From Cyclobacteriaceae bacterium (lineage in GTDB: Bacteria; Bacteroidota; Bacteroidia; Cytophagales; Cyclobacteriaceae): 11,372 nt of DNA. The notes under the pieces are model-generated. The model was not told the DNA's origin and searched no databases. It saw only the letters and a list, made by a program, of their open reading frames with translations. Below are positions 1-6,469 of this stretch, one piece after another (the stretch's first letter is position 1; each line of letters opens with the position of its first letter). Location of the stretch: NCBI GenBank assembly GCA_025455445.1, contig JALOMN010000021.1:1-11372 (forward strand), in the 5' to 3' direction. Both the position numbers and the translations under genes were made by a program.

Positions 1-59
1 TAGCGTGCATCGCTCAAATTAGTGATGTTTCCGGCTTTTACTTTCGTTTTTAATGACAT
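1..59 (-). CDS. TrpF-like (phosphoribosylanthranilate isomerase family) protein, 5' end only
   Basis: Reading the minus strand from the ATG at 59-57 gives 19 codons (plus two bases of a 20th) before the window edge. The residues VKAGNITNLSDAR align without gaps to the first beta strand and following loop of TrpF enzymes, whose usual form is VKICGITNLEDA. TrpF isomerises phosphoribosylanthranilate in tryptophan synthesis. In known TrpF enzymes the Cys of KICG is the general base; here that position is Gly, so this copy may not catalyse that reaction. The gene is divergent from the lipoprotein gene at 111, with 51 bp between the two starts. The call rests on a very short segment. The family is a fair guess; the function is open. 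Confidence 0.5.
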   Translation of the reverse strand, partial: MSLKTKVKAGNITNLSDAR

Positions 60-83
60 GGCTCAAATATCAAAAAGAAAAAA

Positions 84-91
84 TAACTTTG
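84..91 (+). promoter_or_regulatory. Candidate Bacteroidota -7 promoter element for the lipoprotein-protease pair
   Basis: TAACTTTG matches the Bacteroidota primary sigma factor -7 consensus TAnnTTTG exactly. It lies 19 nt before the ATG at 111, which would give a very short leader. I do not see a convincing -33 TTG-type element upstream, so this is a candidate only. Confidence 0.45.
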
Positions 92-110
92 AAATGAAAT
101 TGAACTTAGA

Positions 111-830
111 ATGAACAAGATACTTCGATTTGGGATTGTGTTGAGCGTTTTCATAGTGTCTTGTGAGTCTGATACACCATTGGAACCTGATATGGGGTTC
201 GATTACTTTCCGCTACAGGTTGGCAATTTTCAGATTTATGAGGTGGTGCAAACTGATATTCTGAATAACGTTGAAACGGAAAGTACCTATGAATTGCGTG
301 TTCTGGTTTCTGATTCAGCAAAAAATGATGACGGCAGTATCACTTACATTATCACCCGCGAGAAGCGTGGCAATCCATCTGCTGCCTGGCAAGCTTATGA
401 AACCTGGTCAGCCAAAATAGTAAACAACAAGTTGATACAAAATGAAAGCAATACACTCTTTGTAAAATTACTTTTTCCACCTTCTTTGAATTTAAGTTGG
501 GATGGTAATGAGTTTAATAATCTTCCTGACAATGGTAATCTGTTTAATGATTCGAAGAGTGAGAAATACTTTATTTCTGAGGTGGCTGATTTGACTTCTT
601 TATCAAATGGATATCAGGTTTCCAATACAATAACTGTTACCCAAAATGCATACAATGATATTCCTACAGGGAAGGATCAACGAAGTGAGATTTATGCTAA
701 AGACGTGGGCCTGGTGTATAAAGAAACCGTTCAGTTGAAATACTGCACGAGTGGCAGTTGTCTTGGGCAACAATTTGTTGAAAAAGGAGTTATTCTGATT
801 CAGAGTATTAAGTCAAATGGAGCGTTATAG
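111..830 (+). CDS. Predicted lipoprotein of unknown function
   Basis: This is a 239-residue protein with a lipoprotein signal peptide: a basic start (MNKILRFG), a hydrophobic core, and a lipobox ending at Cys18 (IVSC). It should be lipidated and sit in the inner or outer membrane facing the periplasm, or on the cell surface. The mature part begins with an acidic stretch and then DYFPLQVGNF (31-40), a phrase common near the start of Bacteroidota lipoproteins. A second such phrase, EIYAKDVGLVYKE, lies at 193-205. Two cysteines, 212 and 217, could form a disulfide. No catalytic motif is visible and I cannot assign a function. The last 14 nt overlap the start of the downstream protease gene in another frame, so the two are probably translated from one mRNA and coupled. 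The ATG at 111 is chosen because it gives a complete signal peptide. Confidence 0.8.
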   Translation: MNKILRFGIVLSVFIVSCESDTPLEPDMGFDYFPLQVGNFQIYEVVQTDILNNVETESTYELRVLVSDSAKNDDGSITYIITREKRGNPSAAWQAYETWSAKIVNNKLIQNESNTLFVKLLFPPSLNLSWDGNEFNNLPDNGNLFNDSKSEKYFISEVADLTSLSNGYQVSNTITVTQNAYNDIPTGKDQRSEIYAKDVGLVYKETVQLKYCTSGSCLGQQFVEKGVILIQSIKSNGAL

Positions 831-2424
831 AGCTATCTTATTTTTATTATTCGCATTTTCAAGCGCGACTGCTCAGGTTAACCGCTATTTCGTTTATTTC
901 AAAGACAAGCAAGGAACACCGTACTCTGTTTCGGAGCCTTCACAATTCCTTTCTGAACGAAGTATTGCCCGCAGGCAAAATCAGGTGATCTCCATCACAG
1001 AGGAAGATCTGCCTGTCAACCCGGCTTATGTCGCGCAGGTAAAAGCAACAGGGGCTAATACATTCTTTACTTCGCGCTGGTGGAATGGTGTGTTGATAGA
1101 AACAGACGCCTCTAACATTGCCAACATTCAATCCTTGCCGATTGTAAAATCGATAAGTTATGTAGCGCCCGGAAAAAAACTTAGTAGCGGAAGGCAATCT
1201 TCTATAAAACAAAAGAAAAATACGGAAGCAAGTCAACCCGTAAACATGGTTCAACTGCAACAGATCGGATTGGATGTGATGCACGATTCAGGTTACAGAG
1301 GTGAAGGTGTGCTAATTGCAATTTTCGACAGCGGTTTTCAAGGAGTGAATGTAACAGCTCCATTTGCTGCATTATTTACAGATGGCCGTATCAAGCAGAC
1401 ATTCAACTTTGTAAACAATACATCAGGGGTGTATCAGAATGATGACCATGGCACAGAAGTTTTTTCGGTGATGGCCGCATATACTGAAGGTTCATATACC
1501 GGAGGCGTGCACAAAGCAGACTATTGCCTTTATCTTACAGAAGATGTCTCCAGTGAATATCGTATTGAGGAATTTAACTGGACTTTTGCCGCTGAACGTG
1601 CCGATAGTGCCGGAGTGGATGTGATTAATTCTTCTTTGGGTTATTATGATTTTGATGATGCCTCCATGAATTATGAAAAATCACAATTGGATGGAATGAC
1701 AGCGATTGTCACAAGGGCTGCGCGTAAAGCTTTTGAAAAGGGAATTGTGGTTGTGTGCAGTGCCGGAAATGAGGGTGGAAATTCATGGAAAACAGTGACA
1801 CCTCCTGCGGATGCAGATGCTGTGTTTGGAGTTGGGTCGATTACTTCTTCAGAGGCGCTTAGTTCTTTTAGCTCACAAGGACCTACAGCAGATGCACGGA
1901 TAAAACCCGATGTGGTGGCGATGGGTTCTGCCACCAGCGTGGTGAAAATCAATGGCAGCCTCGGCACTGCTTCGGGCACATCTTTAGCGAGTCCGCTAAT
2001 TGCCAGCCTGGCGGCAGGTGTGCGTCAAGCCTTTCCGGACTTGAATGTCGCACAAATCTACGAGTCGATTATCCGCTCAGCGGATCAAGCCAGTAAACCC
2101 GATAATCTGAAAGGGTATGGATTACCCCATTTTACGGCTGCAAAAAATTACATTGAGCGCACGCAAACCGAAGAGAAGGTTAGCCTTTATCCAAACCCCG
2201 TTTCCGGTAACAGCCTTTATATAAAACTAAAATCAGTAGAGGCTACCTCCCTTCAGATTCGCATTTATGATTCACAAGGAAAGAGGGTAGAGGAAATCAA
2301 TTATCCAATTAGCTGGATGAATAATCCTTTCGAGTACGATATCTCAAAATTGTATGTAGGATTATATTTTATGCAGGTGCAGATGGGTGAGCTAATCAGC
2401 ACAATAAAGTTTGTAAGGTTATAG
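817..2424 (+). CDS. Secreted S8 family (subtilisin-like) serine protease with T9SS type A sorting domain
   Basis: This 535-residue protein has a Sec signal peptide (about 1-20, ending ATAQ) and an N-terminal prodomain-like region (about 21-140) with the motif FLSERSIARR (44-53). The peptidase S8 domain spans about 150-445. The catalytic triad is complete: Asp171 (IAIFDSG), His211 (NDDHGTEV) and Ser389 (SGTSLASP). The oxyanion Asn318 lies in SAGNEGG, and the domain ends with GYGLP (433-437). From about 454 a C-terminal domain starts with SLYPNP and ends in KFVRL. This is the type A sorting signal that directs proteins through the type IX secretion system to the cell surface or medium, where it is normally removed. 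The enzyme should hydrolyse peptide bonds in extracellular proteins; its substrate is unknown. The ATG at 817 lies inside the end of the upstream lipoprotein gene and directly begins the signal peptide. No terminator is evident after it. Confidence 0.93.
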   Translation: MERYRAILFLLFAFSSATAQVNRYFVYFKDKQGTPYSVSEPSQFLSERSIARRQNQVISITEEDLPVNPAYVAQVKATGANTFFTSRWWNGVLIETDASNIANIQSLPIVKSISYVAPGKKLSSGRQSSIKQKKNTEASQPVNMVQLQQIGLDVMHDSGYRGEGVLIAIFDSGFQGVNVTAPFAALFTDGRIKQTFNFVNNTSGVYQNDDHGTEVFSVMAAYTEGSYTGGVHKADYCLYLTEDVSSEYRIEEFNWTFAAERADSAGVDVINSSLGYYDFDDASMNYEKSQLDGMTAIVTRAARKAFEKGIVVVCSAGNEGGNSWKTVTPPADADAVFGVGSITSSEALSSFSSQGPTADARIKPDVVAMGSATSVVKINGSLGTASGTSLASPLIASLAAGVRQAFPDLNVAQIYESIIRSADQASKPDNLKGYGLPHFTAAKNYIERTQTEEKVSLYPNPVSGNSLYIKLKSVEATSLQIRIYDSQGKRVEEINYPISWMNNPFEYDISKLYVGLYFMQVQMGELISTIKFVRL

Positions 2425-2457
2425 CCTCAACACATAGCTTTCAACAGTCACATCGCC

Positions 2458-2465
2458 TATCTTTG
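2458..2465 (+). promoter_or_regulatory. Candidate Bacteroidota -7 promoter element upstream of rpe
   Basis: TATCTTTG is an exact match to TAnnTTTG, 21 nt before the rpe start codon and inside the short 62-bp gap after the protease gene. The -33 region around 2436-2441 (GCTTTC) is only a weak match. It suggests that rpe and perhaps the genes behind it have their own promoter. Confidence 0.5.
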
Positions 2466-2486
2466 TGGCATCAATTTTAAGAGACC

Positions 2487-3134
2487 ATGCCTGTAATTGC
2501 ACCTTCTATTCTGGCAGCAGATTTTGCCAACCTCGAGCGTGAAGTAAAAATGATTAATGAAAGCCAGGCCGACTGGATTCATGTGGATGTGATGGATGGC
2601 GTGTTTGTACCGAATATTTCGTTTGGGATTCCGGTTATAGAAGCAATTAAAAGACATGCCACAAAGCCGCTGGATGTGCATTTAATGATTGTGCAACCAG
2701 AGCGATATGTGGAAGCCTTTCATAAAGCCGGGGCAGAGGTGCTTACGGTACATCTTGAAGCAAGCACCCATCTCCATCGCACGGTGCAACATATCAAATC
2801 ATTGGGTATGAAAGCGGGCGTTGCCATAAACCCACACACAGGCGTATCGCTGTTGAAAGATATCATTGCCGATATTGATTTGGTATGCATGATGTCAGTG
2901 AATCCAGGATTTGGTGGCCAGAAGTTTATTGAAAACACCTACGATAAAGTGGCGGAACTTAAGTCGTTGATAGCCATCAAAGAATCAAAAGCGTTAATCG
3001 AAATTGACGGAGGTGTAAACCAGAACAATGCGAAACCTTTGCTTATGGCCGGAGCCGATGTTTTGGTGGCTGGCAACTTCGTGTTTTCGTCCGAAAACCC
3101 CAAAGAGGTCATTGCCCGTTTAAAGGCTATATGA
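2487..3134 (+). CDS. rpe: Ribulose-phosphate 3-epimerase
   Basis: This enzyme interconverts D-ribulose 5-phosphate and D-xylulose 5-phosphate in the cytoplasmic pentose phosphate pathway. At 215 residues it has the normal full length for this TIM-barrel family. Family motifs appear in order: APSILAADFANL (5-16, with Ser7), HVDVMDGVFVPN (32-43), DVHLM (63-67), MSVNPGFGGQKF (136-147) and EIDGGV (172-177). The expected metal ligands and catalytic residues are all present: His32, Asp34, His65 and Asp174. Asp34 and Asp174 serve as the acid/base pair in known family members. The ATG at 2487 gives the canonical N-terminus. The gene follows a good -7 element, and the envelope gene cluster starts 38 nt after its stop, so read-through into that cluster is plausible. 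Confidence 0.97.
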   Translation: MPVIAPSILAADFANLEREVKMINESQADWIHVDVMDGVFVPNISFGIPVIEAIKRHATKPLDVHLMIVQPERYVEAFHKAGAEVLTVHLEASTHLHRTVQHIKSLGMKAGVAINPHTGVSLLKDIIADIDLVCMMSVNPGFGGQKFIENTYDKVAELKSLIAIKESKALIEIDGGVNQNNAKPLLMAGADVLVAGNFVFSSENPKEVIARLKAI

Positions 3135-3147
3135 AGTCTGTCTGGCC

Positions 3148-3170
3148 TGAATTTTGAATTAGAAAATTCA
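3148..3170 (+). repeat. AT-rich inverted repeat just before the LpoB-like gene start
   Basis: TGAATTTT (3148-3155) and AAAATTCA (3163-3170) are perfect 8-nt inverted arms around a 7-nt loop. The right arm ends 2 nt before the ATG at 3173. The stem is nearly all A-T, and no T-run follows within the gap, so it does not look like a terminator. It could be a weak RNA hairpin at the start site, a protein-binding dyad, or chance in AT-rich spacer. Confidence 0.35.
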
Positions 3171-3172
3171 CT

Positions 3173-3754
3173 ATGAAATCGATGCGAATCCTCCAGTTCT
3201 TATTTTTTGCTACCCTTTTATTTTCTTGTGCCCGAACTGTGACGCGGGTAGACCCCAATGAGCAATATGATTTAAGCGGACGGTGGAATGATACCGATTC
3301 ACGACAGGTGGCTGATAAAATGATTTCAGACTTATTAAATAGCGGTAGCTTTAAGGAGTACGCAAGCACTCGTGGAAAGAAACCAGTAATCATTGTAGGC
3401 CAAATCAGAAACCGTACCACTGAACATATTGACGCCAACAACTATATCAAGAAATTTGAGATGGCTATTTTCAATTCCAGCATTGCCGAGTTGGTAGAGT
3501 CAGATGAATTCAGAGATAAACTTCGCAATGAGCGCGCCCAGCAGCAGGACTTTGCTGACCCGGCCACCATGGCCCAATGGGGCAAGGAGACAGGTGCTGA
3601 TTTAATATTATTTGGTGAGATGACTTCCGAAACCGATGTATACAACAATAGAAAGGTAGTGAATTATGTGACTACTCTTTTCCTTACCAACATGGAAACC
3701 AATAAGCGGATTTGGTACGGACAACATGAAATAAAAAAATATGTTCGTAACTAG
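3173..3754 (+). CDS. LpoB-like penicillin-binding protein activator lipoprotein
   Basis: This 193-residue lipoprotein has its lipobox ending at Cys19 (LLFSC). Residues about 70-190 match the LpoB family fold: PVIIVGQIRNRTTEHID (71-87), a helix with FEMAIFNSSIAELVES (95-110), ADLILFGEM (142-150), then VVNYVTTLFLTNMETN (162-177) and RIWYGQHEIKKYV (179-191). In E. coli, LpoB is an outer-membrane lipoprotein that reaches through the peptidoglycan and stimulates the bifunctional synthase PBP1B. Similar lipoproteins in other phyla are annotated by homology, and their partner synthase is often unproven. The disordered linker after the lipid anchor is short here. The next gene encodes a COG3014-type lipoprotein, a common neighbour of LpoB-like genes, which supports the call. 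ATG 3173 is used; ATG 3182 would shorten the basic region but also works. Confidence 0.85.
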   Translation: MKSMRILQFLFFATLLFSCARTVTRVDPNEQYDLSGRWNDTDSRQVADKMISDLLNSGSFKEYASTRGKKPVIIVGQIRNRTTEHIDANNYIKKFEMAIFNSSIAELVESDEFRDKLRNERAQQQDFADPATMAQWGKETGADLILFGEMTSETDVYNNRKVVNYVTTLFLTNMETNKRIWYGQHEIKKYVRN

Positions 3755-3791
3755 AATTGATTAAAAGTCTATCATCATTCTTGAATTATTC

Positions 3792-5210
3792 ATGAGTAAT
3801 TCCATCACATACAATTCAAGATACATCTTTTACATGATGATTTGTTTGGGAGCGATAGCCTGTTCGCCTACTTATTATCAATCCAACCAGAATTTTAATC
3901 AACAATTTGAGCAAGGTCAATTAGATAATGCTTTACAACAACTTCAATCTAAACCTGGCGAATCAAGCGGCAGGCAGGAGTTGCTTTATTACGTAAACAA
4001 CGGGCTTGTGCTTTCGATGATGGGCAAATACAATGAGAGCAATGAGTATCTGGAAAAAGCCTATTTGTTTGGTGAAGATTACAGAAAAAATTATCTCTAC
4101 GAAGCGACCTCATACCTGACCAATCCGATGATCACAAACTATCGCGGAGAGGACCATGAACATCTGATGGTGCTATATTATAAAGCACTTAATTTTTTAA
4201 AGTTGGGCCAGCATGAAAACGCATTGGTGGAATGCAGGAGATTAAATATCCGGTTGCAGCAGCTAAGCGATCGATACGAATCCGATATCAAGTATCGAAA
4301 AGATGCGTTCGTGCATGCATTGATGGGCATCATTTATGAGACGGATAAAGACTATAACAATGCGTTTATAGCCTATCGCAATGCCTATGAAATCTATACG
4401 GATGAATATGAAAAACTCTTTCGCATCACCGCACCGGACCAACTAAAAGAAGATTTGGTGCGTGCCGCCTTCTTGAGCGGACTTAATGACGAATTTGAAT
4501 TTTATAAAACGAAATTTCAATTACACGATTTTACTTATCAACAGCCGGAAGGAGGGGAGCTGGTGTTTTTCTGGCATAATGGATTGAGTCCGATCAAAGC
4601 CGAGTGGGGAATAACCTTTGTGGTGACAAGACGTGATAATTGGATTTATTTCACCAACGCTGAGCTAGGAATAACTTTTCCTTTTCCCTTGGACAATTAT
4701 AATGAACGTGAGCGAGGTGGATTGTCATCCATGGAAGTATTTCGCGTGGCCTTTCCCAGATATATCGAGCGACCGGTTTATTTTACACAGGCCTCGCTGA
4801 TACAAAATGACAAAGAGCTACCGTTGCAATTGCTTGAGGATGTAAACAAAATTGCTTTTCATAGTTTGCAACAGCGCATGAATCTGGAATTAAGTAAAGC
4901 GCTGATACGTGTGGCGGTAAAAAAATCATTGGAATACCAGGTTCGAAAAGAAGACCGGATGTTGGGTACGATGCTGGGCGCCATTAATGCACTCACAGAA
5001 AGGGCTGATACCCGAAACTGGCAGACGCTGCCACACCAGATCCAATATACTCGCGTACCCTTAGAAGCGGGCAAAAATACCCTTACACTGCAACTGAAAA
5101 GTGTTAATGAAACTACCACTCAGCAGTTTACTTATGAAGCTACAAAGGGTCAGATACTCTTTCATACCTACACTTCGCTGGAAAGCCGATATCCCTATTA
5201 TGGTTATTAG
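3792..5210 (+). CDS. COG3014-type lipoprotein with TPR-like helical N-terminal half
   Basis: This 472-residue protein has a signal peptide and a likely lipobox ending at Cys24 (GAIAC), so it should be a periplasm-facing lipoprotein. Residues about 33-210 form TPR-like helical pairs: LLYYVNNGLVLSMMGKYNES (64-83), VLYYKALNFLKLGQHENALV (127-146) and AFVHALMGIIYETDKDYNNA (172-191). The C-terminal half (about 250-470) is strand-rich and contains ADTRNWQTLPHQIQYTRVPL (405-424), a hallmark I associate with COG3014 proteins. These are typically encoded beside LpoB-like lipoproteins, and the proposed role is in envelope or peptidoglycan assembly; no biochemical function is firmly known to me. It starts 37 nt after the LpoB-like gene with no terminator between, so the two probably share a transcript. 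It has 14 residues before the hydrophobic core, a slightly long n-region. Confidence 0.8.
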   Translation: MSNSITYNSRYIFYMMICLGAIACSPTYYQSNQNFNQQFEQGQLDNALQQLQSKPGESSGRQELLYYVNNGLVLSMMGKYNESNEYLEKAYLFGEDYRKNYLYEATSYLTNPMITNYRGEDHEHLMVLYYKALNFLKLGQHENALVECRRLNIRLQQLSDRYESDIKYRKDAFVHALMGIIYETDKDYNNAFIAYRNAYEIYTDEYEKLFRITAPDQLKEDLVRAAFLSGLNDEFEFYKTKFQLHDFTYQQPEGGELVFFWHNGLSPIKAEWGITFVVTRRDNWIYFTNAELGITFPFPLDNYNERERGGLSSMEVFRVAFPRYIERPVYFTQASLIQNDKELPLQLLEDVNKIAFHSLQQRMNLELSKALIRVAVKKSLEYQVRKEDRMLGTMLGAINALTERADTRNWQTLPHQIQYTRVPLEAGKNTLTLQLKSVNETTTQQFTYEATKGQILFHTYTSLESRYPYYGY

Positions 5211-5220
5211 AAAACGGTAT

Positions 5221-5253
5221 GTTTTGTCATCCATCATGGCGTGTGTATCTTTA
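5221..5253 (+). promoter_or_regulatory. Possible promoter for the outer-membrane barrel gene, overlapping its GTG start
   Basis: TTTTG at 5221-5225 (within GTTTTG) could be a -33 element, and TATCTTTA at 5246-5253 matches the -7 consensus TAnnTTTG at all but the last fixed base. The 20-nt spacing is suitable for Bacteroidota promoters. If real, transcription would begin near 5260, downstream of the GTG at 5241, and translation would have to begin later, for example at TTG 5262. Confidence 0.3.
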
Positions 5254-6305
5254 ACCGTAATTTGATTTATACTAACCTGTCAAAAACCGTCTACATATCG
5301 TTCTTATTGCTGGTAATGGTAACATTACCGGGCATAGTAATCGCGCAGGATGATGAAATACCAACGTTTCCGCTCGAAACCATATATGCTAAAAGAAAAC
5401 CTAATACAGTGCGCAAGGTGTTAACACGCATAAAGTTTAGTGCCAGCATTGGAGCAGGAAATACCTACATGGCACATAAATTAGATGGTTTCGGTATTCT
5501 ACAGGGAAGTGGTATTGCGCCACAAATTTTTCCAGCCGGAAATGTAGCCTCACCGTTGTATTCCGCTTGGGTAAACACAGTTAGCTCCGGGCAGCCACCG
5601 GCCTTACCAGACTCTTATCTCATAAGTTCTGACACTGCCAAATTAAAGTACAAAGGCAATGCGTTTAATTTTCCGTTGCATCTCACAGTTCATTATGAAT
5701 TTAAAAATTTCAGGATAGGGGGTGGTTATGGGTTGGAGTTTATGAACATCGGCACATTCAGGCCCACCACATTTACCGATAAGATTGGAAGTTTTACTGT
5801 GTCTGATCCATCGGGGATTATGAAAAAGTATTATGGTTATGCCGGGTATTCATTTTACCGGTGGCAGGATATACTATTTAGCGGAGTGTTTCAACTAGGT
5901 GGATATAAGCCAGGAAATAATTTTTCAATGGGCTTTATCACCAAGAGTCTCAATGCAAATATTGGTGTGGTGATGGAACGAAATCTTTCTGAAAATTTTG
6001 GCGTATTCCTGAAGCCCTCATTCGATATCAAGAGTTATCAAATCGATATTGCCGGTACGGGTCGTACCATAAAACATAACATGAATGCGCTATACCTTCA
6101 GTTGGGAGTTACCTATTCAATCCCCGAACTGCGCAAGTGTTTTCATAGTGAATGCAAGATTCAGATGAACCATGCTCATGGCAATAAAGAATACCGTAGC
6201 AGGGTGCATCCATTCTATAAAAAGCAGAACCCCAACTATGGCGAAAATTACCCTAAATTGATCAAGTATAAGGGAAAGAATAAGAAGAAACTGAACCCCT
6301 ATTAA
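5241..6305 (+). CDS. Predicted outer-membrane beta-barrel protein with Cys/His basic C-terminal tail
   Basis: With the GTG start the protein is 354 residues. A hydrophobic segment (about 18-33) followed by VIAQ gives a Sec signal peptide cleaved near residue 35. The mature region alternates hydrophobic and polar residues in strand-like blocks rich in Gly, Tyr and Phe: IKFSASIGAGNTYM (64-77), FNFPLHLTVHYEF (142-154), FRIGGGYGLEFM (157-168), YYGYAGYSFYRW (197-208), ILFSGVFQLGGY (211-222), ANIGVVMERN (239-248) and ALYLQLGVTYSI (283-294). This is typical of an outer-membrane barrel. After the last strand a 58-residue tail carries Cys300, Cys305, His311 and His313 and is then strongly basic, ending KLNPY. 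I recognise this style of tail from other Bacteroidota barrel proteins but know no function for it. The start is uncertain: TTG 5262 would give a more ordinary 29-residue signal peptide. The gene follows the COG3014-type gene by 30 nt. Confidence 0.75.
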   Translation: MCIFNRNLIYTNLSKTVYISFLLLVMVTLPGIVIAQDDEIPTFPLETIYAKRKPNTVRKVLTRIKFSASIGAGNTYMAHKLDGFGILQGSGIAPQIFPAGNVASPLYSAWVNTVSSGQPPALPDSYLISSDTAKLKYKGNAFNFPLHLTVHYEFKNFRIGGGYGLEFMNIGTFRPTTFTDKIGSFTVSDPSGIMKKYYGYAGYSFYRWQDILFSGVFQLGGYKPGNNFSMGFITKSLNANIGVVMERNLSENFGVFLKPSFDIKSYQIDIAGTGRTIKHNMNALYLQLGVTYSIPELRKCFHSECKIQMNHAHGNKEYRSRVHPFYKKQNPNYGENYPKLIKYKGKNKKKLNPY

Positions 6306-6363
6306 TCAGCTTTTTTCAGACTAGTTTTTTACTTCATTTTTTTACCAGAAATCCCATTTTTTA

Positions 6364-6379
6364 GCGCAAAATTATGCGC
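6364..6379. promoter_or_regulatory. Short GCGCA/TGCGC dyad in the gyrA upstream region
   Basis: GCGCA (6364-6368) and TGCGC (6375-6379) are inverted arms with a 6-nt AT spacer. The dyad overlaps where the -33 element of the candidate promoter at 6400-6407 would lie, so it could be an operator. It is only 5 bp per arm and may be chance, although it is GC-rich within an AT-rich spacer. Confidence 0.25.
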
Positions 6380-6399
6380 ATACTTCTGCTTTATTTTAG

Positions 6400-6407
6400 T
6401 TACTTTG
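6400..6407 (+). promoter_or_regulatory. Candidate Bacteroidota -7 promoter element upstream of gyrA
   Basis: TTACTTTG fits TAnnTTTG at every fixed base except the second. It is followed by CGCC, a context often seen at such promoters. It would start transcription near 6414 and give a leader of roughly 55 nt before the GTG at 6470. The rest of the 6306-6469 gap holds several T-tracts (near 6310, 6325 and 6337) without a clear hairpin. Confidence 0.45.
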
Positions 6408-6469
6408 CGCCTTGATTTTTAGCCTTAAAAAGAGGCAACAGAAAGTAATTTTATAAACACATTTTTAGC

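Noticed and set aside
60..70. Possible minus-strand -7 element (GATATTTG) for the TrpF-like gene
   Set aside because: It mismatches the first fixed base and lies only about 5 nt from the ATG, which would leave no leader.
94..114. Six-codon open frame (ATG AAA TTG ... TGA) ending in an ATGA overlap with the lipoprotein start
   Set aside because: Transcription from the best promoter candidate (84-91) would start at about 98, after this ATG. The overlap is probably coincidental.
817..830. Overlap of lipoprotein and protease frames as a possible frameshift or assembly error
   Set aside because: Both proteins have complete, independent signal peptides and intact ends, so they are two separate genes.
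6306..6350. T-rich tracts after the barrel gene as a possible terminator
   Set aside because: No stable inverted repeat precedes any of the T-runs, so a canonical intrinsic terminator cannot be supported.
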